From S34-282 sp034422075 (GTDB lineage: Bacteria > Chloroflexota > Dehalococcoidia > Lucifugimonadales > Australimonadaceae), in assembly GCA_034422075.1 (NCBI GenBank), contig DAOUJX010000075.1, forward strand, positions 1 to 38,340: a stretch of DNA of 38,340 nt. Direction: 5' to 3'. A program made the position numbers and the translations under genes. Positions within the stretch are counted from its first letter, which is position 1; every line of letters begins with the position of its first letter. The notes below the pieces were generated by a model. It was not told where the DNA came from. It worked only from the letters and a program-made list of their open reading frames with translations, and searched no databases. Shown piece by piece: positions 16,301-23,576 of the stretch.

Positions 16301-16655
16301 CCAGCGGCGTCCCGAGCAGTCGCACGTTGTACCTGTCTAGCACACCTGCGTTGGCTAGTTCGACGGCCAGGTTGAGGCCGGTCTGCCCGCCGAGCGTCGG
16401 CAGCAGCCCGTCGGGGCGCTCCGCATCGATGATGCGCTCCAGCACCTCCAGTGTCAGCGGCTCGACATAGACGCGGTCGGCGGTCTCCTCGTCGGTCATG
16501 ATGGTAGCGGGGTTGGAGTTGACGAGCACCGTCGTCACGCCCTCCTCGCGAAGGGCGCGGCATGCCTGCGTTCCGGCGTAGTCGAATTCCGCGGCCTGCC
16601 CGATGATGATGGGCCCGCTGCCGATGACCATCACCTTGGAGGGCCTACCGGCCAC
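13383..16655 (-). CDS. carB: Carbamoyl-phosphate synthase large subunit
   Basis: Makes carbamoyl phosphate from bicarbonate, ammonia (channelled from CarA) and two ATP. The 1090-aa product has the full layout. The N-terminal carboxyphosphate half starts VMVIGSGPIIIGQAAEFDYAG and has VNSNPATIMTD and GQTGLNLAVEL. The second half carries ALVIGSGPIRIGQGIEFDYC and VQFGGQTAINLSQ. An allosteric MGS-like domain ends the protein (SLLVTIADRDK, YATSGTAALIEGLG). Both ATP-grasp domains appear complete. Its start overlaps the end of carA by 11 bases. It is the fifth gene of the leftward pyr operon. Confidence 0.97.
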   Translation of the reverse strand: MAGRPSKVMVIGSGPIIIGQAAEFDYAGTQACRALREEGVTTVLVNSNPATIMTDEETADRVYVEPLTLEVLERIIDAERPDGLLPTLGGQTGLNLAVELANAGVLDRYNVRLLGTPLETIQKAEDRELFRDLLRSIGEPAPPSAIAHSAEEAREAALRIGLPVAVRPAYTLGGTGGGFVTTIEELEQVAAGGIAASPIGQVLIERSLQGWKEIEYEVMRDSADTCITICNMENLDPMGVHTGDSVVIAPSQTLSDKEYQMLRSASLRIIRALGIEGGCNIQFALSPHPTIGESLRGEHPEPMQYYVIEVNPRVSRSSALASKATGYPIARVAAKIAVGRRLDEIPNAVTQRTKAAFEPALDYCVIKIPRWPFDKFPTGDRMLGTQMKATGEVMAIDRSFEAALQKAVRSLEIGGRSLMWEDPAWGALDVGELPLGGTDVRLWALMAALRRGSSVDDLAKLSHVDPWFLAGMQRIVEMERRLLGEELTQDLLRQAKRLGFADEFIGMLADRLGEQVRELRRQWSIRPVYKMVDTCAAEFEAATPYFYSCYDEENEALPLKGNRALVIGSGPIRIGQGIEFDYCSVHAAFALDRADVASIMVNSNPETVSTDFDTSDRLYFESLDDESVRDILENEAGDDEPPPSVVQFGGQTAINLSQSLDRAGFPLLGSTAEAIDIASNRERFGELMERLGVPQPPGATVISLEEGLSVAERLEFPLLVRPSYVLGGRAMEIVEDATHLVRYLSAAVEAGQGRPILIDKYFGGMEVEVDAVCDGESVVIPGIMQHVERAGVHSGDSMAVYPAFSLTEHEVEALVDYTTRIGLGLDVRGLMNIQYVIMDQGTEHSEIYVIEVNPRASRTIPFITKVTGLPMVQMATNVMLGQSLENQGYISGLAPSRPLFGVKAPVFSMSKLGGVDTYLGPEMKSTGEVMGIDESEHAAMAKALMAASLMLPAKGSLLVTIADRDKPSAVSWLKELGTMGYRLYATSGTAALIEGLGIPVTTVNKAGEPEPNAFSIVQGGVVNGVVNTIAEVSASLRDGFEIRRAATERRIPCYTSIDTARAAVEALTRAGQHIHIATTPEYVDGLPNRR

Positions 16656-17730
16656 CTGCTGTACCCCCTTCTGCGACCAGCGCGAGGAATTCGTCGAATA
16701 CGTAGCGGTTATCGAGCGGCCCCGGGGAGGCTTCCGAGTGGTACTGGATGGTCATGACAGGCGCTTCGCGATGGCGCAGGCCCTCGACCGTGCCATCGTT
16801 CAGGTTGACGTGCGTCACCTCGAGCGACGCCGGCAGCCCGTTGGGGTCGACGGCGTAGCCGTGGTTCTGCGCGGTGATGTAGACACGGCCGGTCAACAGG
16901 TCTTGTACCGGGTGGTTGCCGCCGCGGTGGCCGAACTTCAACTTGTACGTCGAGCCTCCGAGGGCGCGCGCCACGACCTGGTGGCCGAGGCAGATGCCGA
17001 GCAGCGGCAGCTGCCCGATAAGCGCCCGCGCCGTGGCTACTGCCGCATCGTTGTGGACAGGGTCGCCTGGGCCGGGCGAGAAGACGACACCCTGCGGCTT
17101 GAGCGCAAGCACGTCGGAGGCCGTTGCCGTCGCCGGAAGCACGTCCACCCGGCAACCGCGCAGCGACAGCTCACGCAGAATGTTGTACTTGACCCCGCAG
17201 TCGACGACCGCGATGCGCGTATGCGCGCCTCCGTCCCACGCGAAGCCTTCCGCAACCGTCACCTGCTCGACGTAGTTGATGGAGTCGTATTCGGGCAGCG
17301 CGCGCAAGCGTTCGAGCGCGGCATCCGGCGAACCGCTCGTGACGGCGCCCATCATGACGCCGGACGAGCGTATGCGCCGCGTCACCGCCCGCGTATCGAT
17401 GCCTGCGATGCCGACGACGCCTTCGGACACGAGGTAGTCGTGGAGCGTGCGCTCCGTGTTGTAGTGGCTGGGCGCGAGCGACTGCTCGCGGACGACGAAA
17501 CCGGCGACCTGGATGCGGCGTGACTCGACATCCTCCGCAGCGATGCCGTAGTTGCCCTGGAGCGGGTAGGTGGGCACGACGACTTGGCCGGCATACGACG
17601 GGTCGGTCAGCATCTCCTGGTAGCCGGTCATGGAGGTGTTGAAGACCACCTCGCCGTAGGTATCGCCCGCAGCGCCAAAGCCCTCGCCCCTATACACGGC
17701 GCCGTCTGCCAAGACGAGGAATGCCGTCAC
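16645..17730 (-). CDS. carA: Carbamoyl-phosphate synthase small subunit (glutaminase)
   Basis: Glutamine amidotransferase subunit supplying ammonia to CarB. The 361-aa protein has the CarA N-terminal domain (GEVVFNTSMTGYQEMLTDPS, 26-45; GIAGIDTRAVTRRIR) and a class I glutaminase domain with the triad Cys247 in LLGICLGHQ, His331 and Glu333 in QYHSEASPGPLD. Length is normal. The start shares ATGA with the pyrC stop and the end overlaps carB, so the three are translationally coupled. Confidence 0.96.
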   Translation of the reverse strand: MTAFLVLADGAVYRGEGFGAAGDTYGEVVFNTSMTGYQEMLTDPSYAGQVVVPTYPLQGNYGIAAEDVESRRIQVAGFVVREQSLAPSHYNTERTLHDYLVSEGVVGIAGIDTRAVTRRIRSSGVMMGAVTSGSPDAALERLRALPEYDSINYVEQVTVAEGFAWDGGAHTRIAVVDCGVKYNILRELSLRGCRVDVLPATATASDVLALKPQGVVFSPGPGDPVHNDAAVATARALIGQLPLLGICLGHQVVARALGGSTYKLKFGHRGGNHPVQDLLTGRVYITAQNHGYAVDPNGLPASLEVTHVNLNDGTVEGLRHREAPVMTIQYHSEASPGPLDNRYVFDEFLALVAEGGTAGGR

Positions 17731-19082
17731 GCTTGCGCACCTATACCGATGCCGTCATAGGCCACTTCGCCTTGGGCGATGGTCAGCCGCACCTTGCCGC
17801 GCAATCGATCACCGTGGAGCGGCGAATTCTTGCCCTTGGAGAAGAAGTCGCGCCTGTCCACAGGCCATTCGGCGTTGAGGTCGAGCAGCACGACGTCCGC
17901 GGACGCGCCAGGGCGCAGCGTACCGAGCCGCCCCCCTCGCTCGCCAAGCAGCGTTGCGGGTCCCGCGGTCAGGCGGTGTATGAGCGTCGATAGCGGCAAC
18001 TCGCCGCTGTGCACGAGTCCGAGCAGCAAGCCTAGCGCCGTGTCCAGCTCAGAGATGCCGACCGTCGCTTCCTCGAACGGCGTGGCCTTGTCCGCGAAGG
18101 TATGCGGCGCATGGTCGGTGGCGATGCAGTCGATGGTCCCGTCGCGGAGCGCGGCGACCATCGCGGCGCGGTCGGAAAGCGGGCGCAACGGCGGGCTAAC
18201 CTTGGCGTTTGTGTCGTATGCGCCGAGCGTCACGGGCGTCTCGGCGTTCGCCTCGCCGTGGATGCCGAGCACCCACTCCTCGCTCATCGCCAAGTGGTGC
18301 GGGGTGACCTCGGCCGTGACGTGCAGCCCGCGCGCCTTGGCCTGTCGGACGAGCTCAGCACCGCCCGTGGTGCTGATGTGCGCTGCGTGGAAATGGCCCC
18401 CTGTCAACTCCGCCAGCGCAATGTCGCGCGCGATGAGCGATTCTTCACCCGCCGACGGGTAGCCGGGCAGGCCGAGCCGCGATGCGACCCAGCCGTCGTG
18501 GATACCGAGGCCGCGCGTGATTGAGTAGTCCTCGCAGTGGTCGATGACGGGCAGGCCCAACTCGCGAGCGTAAGAGAGCGCCATCTGCATCAGCTGGCCC
18601 GTCGGGACAGGCGCGCCGTCGTCGCTGAATCCGATGACGCCGGCACGCGCCAGCTCCTCCATGTCGGCGAGTTCCTTGCCGGCGCGCCCCCGTGTGACGC
18701 AGCCGATGGGCAGCACGCGCACGGGCCCTGCTTCCGCCGAGCGCCTGATGACGTACTCGACGATGGTTGCCGAGTCGATGGGCGGCTCCGTGTTGGGCAT
18801 CGCGCAGAGCGTGGTGAAGCCGCTGCGCGCCCCCGCCTGCGTGCCCGTTAGAACCGTCTCCTTATCCTCGCGACCCGGCTCCCGCAGGTGCGTATGCAGG
18901 TCGACGAACCCGGGCGCCGCGATCAATCCAGCGGCGTCCACCGTCAGCGCATCGTCGGGTGCAGCGAGCGACCCGCCGCGCGCCACAACGCCACCATCGC
19001 GCAGCAGCAGGTCGCCGACCTCTTCGATGCCGTCGGACGGATCGATGATGCGCGCGCCTCGGACCAGGATGGGGCGGCTCAC
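17727..19082 (-). CDS. pyrC: Dihydroorotase
   Basis: Amidohydrolase that cyclises carbamoyl-aspartate to dihydroorotate. The 451-aa protein is of the longer class I type found in pyrBC operons. Metal ligands are seen in DLHTHLREPG (His63, His65) and further on in VIDHCEDYSI, HAAHIST and CIATDHAPH. The segment IGFSDDGAPV supplies the aspartate that class I enzymes use at the metal site. The sequence looks catalytically complete rather than a pyrC-prime pseudo-enzyme. It overlaps pyrB and carA by 4 bases on each side. Confidence 0.95.
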   Translation of the reverse strand: MSRPILVRGARIIDPSDGIEEVGDLLLRDGGVVARGGSLAAPDDALTVDAAGLIAAPGFVDLHTHLREPGREDKETVLTGTQAGARSGFTTLCAMPNTEPPIDSATIVEYVIRRSAEAGPVRVLPIGCVTRGRAGKELADMEELARAGVIGFSDDGAPVPTGQLMQMALSYARELGLPVIDHCEDYSITRGLGIHDGWVASRLGLPGYPSAGEESLIARDIALAELTGGHFHAAHISTTGGAELVRQAKARGLHVTAEVTPHHLAMSEEWVLGIHGEANAETPVTLGAYDTNAKVSPPLRPLSDRAAMVAALRDGTIDCIATDHAPHTFADKATPFEEATVGISELDTALGLLLGLVHSGELPLSTLIHRLTAGPATLLGERGGRLGTLRPGASADVVLLDLNAEWPVDRRDFFSKGKNSPLHGDRLRGKVRLTIAQGEVAYDGIGIGAQA

Positions 19083-20086
19083 GGCGTCGCGGCCTCCTGC
19101 TCGCCGGTCAGCAGTCGGTAGAGCAGCGCCATCCGTATTGCCACGCCGTTGGTCACCTGCTCCTCGATGGCCGATGCAGTCCCGTGCGCCAGCGACGACG
19201 ATAGCTCGATGCCTTCGTTAAGCGGGCCGGGGTGCATGATGAGGGCGTTCGGCGCGGCGGCGCGCATCCGCTGCTCCGTCACCTGCCAGCGCCTCGTATA
19301 CTCGCGGACGCTGGGCAGCATTCCCGCCTCCTGCCGCTCCGTCTGCAGCCGCAGCGCCATCACCACGTCCGCGCCCTCGACGGCTGCGTCGAGGTTCGAC
19401 TCGTACGACACGCCGGGCAGCGAACGTTGGATCGCGGGGCTGGCGAATTCTGGCGGTATCAGCGTGGGCGGACCGCTCAGCACCACGTTTGCACCGGCCT
19501 TGCTCAGCCCCCACACGTTGGAGCGCGCGACGCGGCTGTGGAGCACGTCGCCCACGATAACCACTCTGCGCCCGGCGAGCGAACCGAGGCGGTCGCGCAT
19601 GGTCAGCAGGTCGAGCAGCGCCTGCGTCGGGTGCGCGTGACGCCCGTCGCCCGCGTTGACGACCCGCGTTCGCTCGAGGTTGCGCGCGATGTAGTAGGGC
19701 GCGCCTGCCGCAGGGTGGCGTACGACGAGCACATCGGCGCGCATCGCCTGGAGTGTGAGTGCGGTGTTGAGCAGCGACTCGCCCTTCTCCGCGCTCGACC
19801 CCGACGCGGCGATGTTGATGACGTCCGCGCTCAGAATCTTGCCCGCCTGCTCGAACGAGACACGCGTGCGTGTGCTCGCCTCGTAGAAGAGAGTGAGGAT
19901 CACCTTGCCGCGCAGCGAGGGTGCCTTCTTGATGTCGCGCCCAAGCACCTCGCGCATGCCGACAGCCGTATCCAACACCGCCGCTATCTCGGCGGGGGAG
20001 AAGTCATCCAAGTCAAGCACGTGCCTCCTTGGCGCGAGCGTCGTCTCCTGCACTACTGCCGGCTCGATTACGGCTCCGATGGTCAT
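19079..20086 (-). CDS. pyrB: Aspartate carbamoyltransferase catalytic subunit
   Basis: Transfers the carbamoyl group to aspartate, the first committed step of pyrimidine synthesis. The 335-aa product has the carbamoyl-phosphate site FYEASTRTRVSFEQAG (68-83), HPTQALLDLLT and the aspartate-site MHPGPLNEGIEL. No regulatory pyrI gene is seen nearby, consistent with the PyrR-regulated class. About 20 extra residues lead the usual N-terminus (HVLDLDDFSPAEI). The start overlaps pyrR by 4 bases. Confidence 0.95.
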   Translation of the reverse strand: MTIGAVIEPAVVQETTLAPRRHVLDLDDFSPAEIAAVLDTAVGMREVLGRDIKKAPSLRGKVILTLFYEASTRTRVSFEQAGKILSADVINIAASGSSAEKGESLLNTALTLQAMRADVLVVRHPAAGAPYYIARNLERTRVVNAGDGRHAHPTQALLDLLTMRDRLGSLAGRRVVIVGDVLHSRVARSNVWGLSKAGANVVLSGPPTLIPPEFASPAIQRSLPGVSYESNLDAAVEGADVVMALRLQTERQEAGMLPSVREYTRRWQVTEQRMRAAAPNALIMHPGPLNEGIELSSSLAHGTASAIEEQVTNGVAIRMALLYRLLTGEQEAATP

Positions 20087-20652
20087 TCGGCGTACCTCCT
20101 CATCGCGCGGGTTACAAGGCCTACGTAGTCGTCGCCGTCTATCTCGTCGACGTGCACCTCGACGATTTCGTCGAGCGACGTGGGAACGTTCTTGCCGACG
20201 TAATCGGCGCGGACAGGCAACTCTCGGTGGCCGCGGTCGACCAGCACAGCGAGCTGTATTGACTCGGGGCGGCCGTGGTCCATCAGCGCATCCATCGCCG
20301 CGCGGACGCTGCGCCCGGTGAAGAGCACGTCGTCCACTAGCACCACGCGCTGCCCGTCGGGGGTGAAGGGAAGGGTGGTGGGGCGCACCAGCGGCTGGGG
20401 GCGCGACGTCAGGTCGTCGCGGTAGAGATTGATGTCGAGTGCCCCGACGGGGGTGCTTGCCGGCTCGAACTCGGCGATCGCGCGGGCGATGCGCTGCGCC
20501 AGCGGAACCCCCCGCCGCAGCACGCCGACCAGCGCAAGCCGCTCCGCGCCCTGGTTGCGCTCGACAACCTCGTGCGCCATGCGGATGAGGGCGCGACGCA
20601 TGTCGTCTGCGCTCATGACAAGCCGCTCGCCTTCGACTGTCTGATCGACCAA
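20083..20652 (-). CDS. pyrR: PyrR bifunctional attenuation regulator / uracil phosphoribosyltransferase
   Basis: Binds UMP and the pyr leader RNA to promote transcription termination, and has some uracil phosphoribosyltransferase activity. The body is close to known PyrR proteins: RRALIRMAHEVVERNQG, ALDINLYRDDL, the PRPP loop VVLVDDVLFTGRSVRAAMD (about 103-120) and IQLAVLVDRGHRELPVRADY. The start is uncertain. The open frame extends to 20703, but that would put the attenuator hairpin inside the gene. A TTG at 20652, right after the U-tract, gives 189 aa and keeps the residues aligning with the PyrR N-terminus; the ATG at 20616 would give 177 aa. First gene of the pyr operon. Confidence 0.9.
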   Translation of the reverse strand: MVDQTVEGERLVMSADDMRRALIRMAHEVVERNQGAERLALVGVLRRGVPLAQRIARAIAEFEPASTPVGALDINLYRDDLTSRPQPLVRPTTLPFTPDGQRVVLVDDVLFTGRSVRAAMDALMDHGRPESIQLAVLVDRGHRELPVRADYVGKNVPTSLDEIVEVHVDEIDGDDYVGLVTRAMRRYAE

Positions 20653-20686
20653 GAAAAAGCCCCCATCGCCCGTACCGGCGAGGGGG
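20652..20686 (-). terminator. Rho-independent attenuator of the pyr operon leader
   Basis: On the minus strand CCCCC-TCGCC, a 6-base loop, then GGCGA-T-GGGGG form a 10-bp stem with one bulged T, followed by CTTTTTC. This is a complete intrinsic terminator placed between the pyr promoter and pyrR. With the PyrR-binding loop upstream it forms a classic UMP-responsive attenuation leader. Confidence 0.85.
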
Positions 20687-20736
20687 TTACACGTGCGCGC
20701 CACTCCAATTAGCGCGCGCCTACGCTCTCACGCGTC

Positions 20737-20768
20737 CCGCCTTGCCGGCCTCACAGGACCGAATTAAA
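20737..20768 (-). promoter_or_regulatory. PyrR-binding loop (anti-antiterminator) in the pyr leader
   Basis: The leader RNA contains GGUCCUGUGAGGCCGGCAAGG, of which the 14-base core (20747-20760) fits the conserved PyrR-recognition pattern ARUCCNGNGAGGYU except for G in place of the first A. It starts about 20 bases after the predicted transcription start and 50 bases before the attenuator stem, as expected for an anti-antiterminator. Confidence 0.8.
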
Positions 20769-20778
20769 GGCGCCTCGC

Positions 20779-20807
20779 ATTATGGGCCGCAGCGTGGGAA
20801 GGTGCAA
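20779..20807 (-). promoter_or_regulatory. Promoter of the pyr operon
   Basis: A -35 box TTGCAC (20802-20807) and a -10 box CATAAT (20779-20784) are separated by 17 bases on the minus strand. The start site would be near 20772, just ahead of the PyrR-binding loop, so promoter, regulator site, attenuator and pyrR are in the correct order. Confidence 0.75.
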
Positions 20808-20924
20808 GAGGGGCGGTCTTCACTCCCGGCTGGGCCTTTTGAATGCTACCTGTGCTGCCCCGTTGCTGGTACCTTCGTACTCTCGCGCCTTCCAAGCGCC
20901 AAGTGGCTCTTCCTTGCCCCCTGC

Positions 20925-20930
20925 TACAAT
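20925..20930 (+). promoter_or_regulatory. Extended -10 (TGC-TACAAT) for the LLM-npdG unit
   Basis: TGCTACAAT is an extended -10 element 29 bases before the GTG start at 20960. A recognisable -35 is lacking, which extended -10 promoters tolerate. It is divergent from the pyr promoter, 118 bases away. Confidence 0.5.
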
Positions 20931-20959
20931 TTCCGGCACTCCACGCTTAGGAGGCGGTT

Positions 20960-21892
20960 GTGACAATTGCCGGCAGTGCGCGGATCGGGTTTCCGATGCC
21001 CCAGATATTCGTCGATGGACGTGTGGATGCTGCGCTGGTCCGCTCCATCTCCCAGGATGCCGAGCGTCTCGGCTACGACAGCCTGTGGACGCAGGAGCAG
21101 CTGATGAGCCGTGGCGCTGCCGCTTCGCTCGAGCCCATACCGCTGCTCGCCGTTGCGGCGGGCCTGACCAAGCGCGTCAGGCTCGGCGTCTCTGTCTACG
21201 TCATGGGCCGCGTCGAACCGCTCCGCCTCGCCAAGCAACTCGCGTCCCTCGATCAGCTGTCAGACGGGCGTGTCATCGCCGGGGTAGGGGCAGGGACGCC
21301 CGACCCCGCGCCGGGCGTCGAGGGCATGGCCAAGGACCGCCGGGTGCTGCGGTTGAGCGAGGGTGTCGAGCTGATGCGCGCGTTGTGGGCCGACGAGCCT
21401 ACCGACTTCGACGGGCGACTATGGCAGGTGAAGGGCGCGATGCTACCCAAGCCGCTACAGCGCCCCGGCATACCCATCTGGTTTGGTGCAAACGCTGAGT
21501 CGGCGCTGCAGCGGGCCGTCCGGCAGGGCGACGGGTGGATGGGCGCCGGCAGCTCGTCCATCGAAGACTTCAAGCGCAACGTTGGCATTGTCCGCAACTA
21601 CCTGGCGGAGTCGGGACGCGACCCATCGGGTTTCACGCTGGCCAAGCGCCAATACGTGGCTATCGACGACGACGCAGCGCGCGCGGAGGAACGGCTGCGC
21701 GAGTGGTTCGGGGCGTACTATGGCAACGCGGACATGGCCTCGCGCGTGAGCGTGTGGGGGCCGGCGGGCATCGTGCAGGAGCGCCTCGAGGAGATCGCCG
21801 ACGCGGGCGCGGAGACGATTCTGGTCAGCCCCGTCTTCGACTACCCCGAGCATTTGGCCGCCATCGCGGAGCTGACAGGGCTGCGCGCCTAG
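20960..21892 (+). CDS. LLM-class F420-dependent oxidoreductase
   Basis: A 310-aa TIM-barrel luciferase-like protein. It shows AERLGYDSLWTQEQL near residue 35, RVRLGVSVYVMGRVEPLRLAKQLASLDQLSDGR (about 72-104), GVGAGTPDP and PIWFGANAESALQRAVRQGDGWMG, the standard LLM order. Coenzyme F420 rather than FMN is inferred because the next gene, 25 bases downstream, encodes an NADPH:F420 reductase. The substrate is unknown. The GTG start is supported by AGGAGG 5 bases upstream. Confidence 0.85.
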   Translation: MTIAGSARIGFPMPQIFVDGRVDAALVRSISQDAERLGYDSLWTQEQLMSRGAAASLEPIPLLAVAAGLTKRVRLGVSVYVMGRVEPLRLAKQLASLDQLSDGRVIAGVGAGTPDPAPGVEGMAKDRRVLRLSEGVELMRALWADEPTDFDGRLWQVKGAMLPKPLQRPGIPIWFGANAESALQRAVRQGDGWMGAGSSSIEDFKRNVGIVRNYLAESGRDPSGFTLAKRQYVAIDDDAARAEERLREWFGAYYGNADMASRVSVWGPAGIVQERLEEIADAGAETILVSPVFDYPEHLAAIAELTGLRA

Positions 21893-21917
21893 GCCGCGCC
21901 GCGATATCCTCGACGGT

Positions 21918-22568
21918 ATGGCAACCATCGGCATCATCGGCGGCTCCGGCATGGAGGGGCGCGGTTTGGGCCTGCGATTCGCGCTCGCCGGACACAGCGT
22001 CATTCTCGGCTCGCGCGACGCAGGCCGCGCGCAAGAGGCGGCAGGCGCCGTCACCGCAATTGCCTCCAGGGTGCCCGTGAGCGGCGCGCTCAATCCCGAC
22101 GCAGCAGCGCAGGCCGATTGGGTGGTGCTCTCCGTGCCGCACGAGGGGCTGGCCGACATGGTGCGCGCGCTGGCGCCGCAGTTGGACGGTAAGGTGGTCA
22201 TCAGCGTCGTCGCGCCGCTGGACTTCGACGGCGGCGTGCCGTCGGCGGTGCTGCTGCCGGAGGGCTCCGCGGCCGAGCTGGTGCAGGACCTCTTGCCGGA
22301 CAGCCGCGTGACTTCCGCCTTTCACAACCTCTCCGCCAAGGAGCTGCTGAAAGCGGATGAGGACATAGAGGGCGACGTCATCGTGTGCGGGGACGACGCA
22401 GAGGCCAAGGGGCTGACCATTGGCCTCGCCGACGCCATCCCCAACCTGCGCGGGATAGACGGCGGCCCCGTGCGCAACTCGCGGGCGGTGGAAGAGATGA
22501 CAGCGCTCTTGCTCTACGTGAACAAGAAGGCCAAGAGCCGCGCGACCATCAAGCTGCTCGGCCTCTAG
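21918..22568 (+). CDS. npdG: NADPH-dependent F420 reductase
   Basis: Moves hydride between NADP(H) and coenzyme F420. The 216-aa protein starts with the dinucleotide-binding fold GIIGGSGMEGRGLGLRFALA (5-24), followed by VILGSRDAGRA, the NADP-phosphate-recognising region, ADWVVLSVPHEG, SAFHNLSAKEL and GLADAIPNLRGIDGGPVRNS, all matching the F420:NADP oxidoreductase family. It is downstream of the LLM gene and likely regenerates its cofactor. The last 4 bases overlap the convergent metal-binding protein gene. Confidence 0.9.
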   Translation: MATIGIIGGSGMEGRGLGLRFALAGHSVILGSRDAGRAQEAAGAVTAIASRVPVSGALNPDAAAQADWVVLSVPHEGLADMVRALAPQLDGKVVISVVAPLDFDGGVPSAVLLPEGSAAELVQDLLPDSRVTSAFHNLSAKELLKADEDIEGDVIVCGDDAEAKGLTIGLADAIPNLRGIDGGPVRNSRAVEEMTALLLYVNKKAKSRATIKLLGL

Positions 22569-22828
22569 TCGGCCGGCGCCTGCACTGAGTGCGTCGATTC
22601 GACAGGAAACCCGACCATGCCAAGTTGCTTGGCCATGGCCTCGGGCGTGATGGAGGCGAGGTCGTAGCGCACAACGATGCGCTTGTCGGCCAGGTGGCCT
22701 TCGACCTCGATGATGCCGGGGAACGCGCTCAGCACCGTTGCAACGGATGCGAGGCAGCCGTCGCAATGCAGCGCCGGTATCTCCAGCGCCACCGTCGCCA
22801 CAATCTCCTCAGCCGGGACGATGTCCAT
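22565..22828 (-). CDS. Heavy-metal-associated (HMA) domain protein
   Basis: An 87-aa ferredoxin-like HMA protein with the paired-cysteine metal site in LHCDGCLASVATVLSAFPG and a C-terminal ITPEAMAKQLGMVGFPVE helix. Such proteins carry copper, mercury or similar soft metals as chaperones. The frame is open well upstream, but the ATG at 22828 gives the normal short N-terminus. No ribosome site precedes it. Instead a TAGACT hexamer ends 7 bases before the ATG, which would fit a leaderless mRNA. No metal ATPase is adjacent, so its partner is unknown. Confidence 0.75.
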   Translation of the reverse strand: MDIVPAEEIVATVALEIPALHCDGCLASVATVLSAFPGIIEVEGHLADKRIVVRYDLASITPEAMAKQLGMVGFPVESTHSVQAPAD

Positions 22829-22886
22829 GCGAGAGAGTCTAGCGCGTGGGGAGCGATTCGTCATCGCCGTTCCAGCCGTATCACGT

Positions 22887-23279
22887 TCATGCGAAATCGT
22901 AGTCGAGGACGTAGGAGTGCCGCCCCTCCGTGTTGTCGATCGCCAGCGCACCCGATATGCCCGCCAGCTCGCCAGTGCCTGAGTCGGGCACGATCGTGAC
23001 CGTAAGCTGGGCGTCACCCCTGTTCATTACCCCGCTGTGCTGAAGCACGAAAGAGCCCGATCTTCCGCCTACCGACCCGGTGAAATGTTCGATCGCCACG
23101 TAGCCTGCTGAGCCAGGGGTGTTGGTGAATGCTGCGAGCATTTCCGCCTCAGAAACGCCAACCATGCCACCGAAGAACTCTTTGCGCACGATGTTGCGGT
23201 TTAGCGTCAGCCCATCCTGTGCGGGAAACGGCGGCTCAGCCTGCGTGTCGACGCTCATGGGGCCTCGGGCTGTGGGCAT
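22887..23279 (-). CDS. DUF3224 family protein
   Basis: A 130-aa predicted beta-barrel protein. It matches DUF3224 in order: NRNIVRKEFFGGMVGVSEAEML, SAGYVAIEHFTGSVGGRSGSF, VLQHSGVMNRGDAQLTVTIV, PDSGTGELAGISGAL and HSYVLDYDF. Family function is unknown; the fold is lipocalin-like and often single-gene. There is no signal peptide. The ATG at 23279 has AGGAG 4 bases upstream; an ATG at 23258 is possible. A strong promoter lies 41 bases upstream. Confidence 0.82.
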   Translation of the reverse strand: MPTARGPMSVDTQAEPPFPAQDGLTLNRNIVRKEFFGGMVGVSEAEMLAAFTNTPGSAGYVAIEHFTGSVGGRSGSFVLQHSGVMNRGDAQLTVTIVPDSGTGELAGISGALAIDNTEGRHSYVLDYDFA

Positions 23280-23319
23280 GACGCTCCTGCTAGCCGAATT
23301 CGGTAGGTCGTCGGCGAGG

Positions 23320-23348
23320 ATTATAGACCTGAGCAGCTATGGTGGCAG
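23320..23348 (-). promoter_or_regulatory. Promoter of the DUF3224 gene
   Basis: CTGCCA (23343-23348), 17 bases, then TATAAT (23320-23325) on the minus strand. The same -35 hexamer is used by the MMPL gene promoter at 29990-30018. Confidence 0.65.
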
Positions 23349-23410
23349 TGGCCTACCGTTCTTCTCGGAGCCGAAGCCGTTGTTTTGGGGTGGGAAATGG
23401 CGCAAGGGTT

Positions 23411-23440
23411 GTCCCGGTTCCCGCTCTTGCAGGAATGACG
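23411..23440. repeat. Dispersed intergenic element (TCCCGG...GGAATGACG type)
   Basis: GTCCCGGTTCCCG...GCAGGAATGACG resembles a common short intergenic hairpin element and is distantly like 6713-6742; the tail AGGAATGACG recurs at about 23469-23478. Apart from this and the DUF3224 promoter, the 23280-23576 gap shows nothing recognisable. Confidence 0.35.
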
Positions 23441-23576
23441 AAGAAGAGACGGTGACGGTGAAAGGAAAGGAATGACGGAAGGGGCGACTAAGGAGCATGG
23501 CGAAAGAGGCCTCTTGTTGCTGACGGCGAGGACCTTCCGGTGGTATGGTTGTTGCATCGCCGGAGAGGGGAGAGGT

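Noticed and set aside
15262..16563. 433-codon alternative-frame ORF inside carB
   Set aside because: Arg/Pro-rich shadow of carB; the carB frame contains every expected motif.
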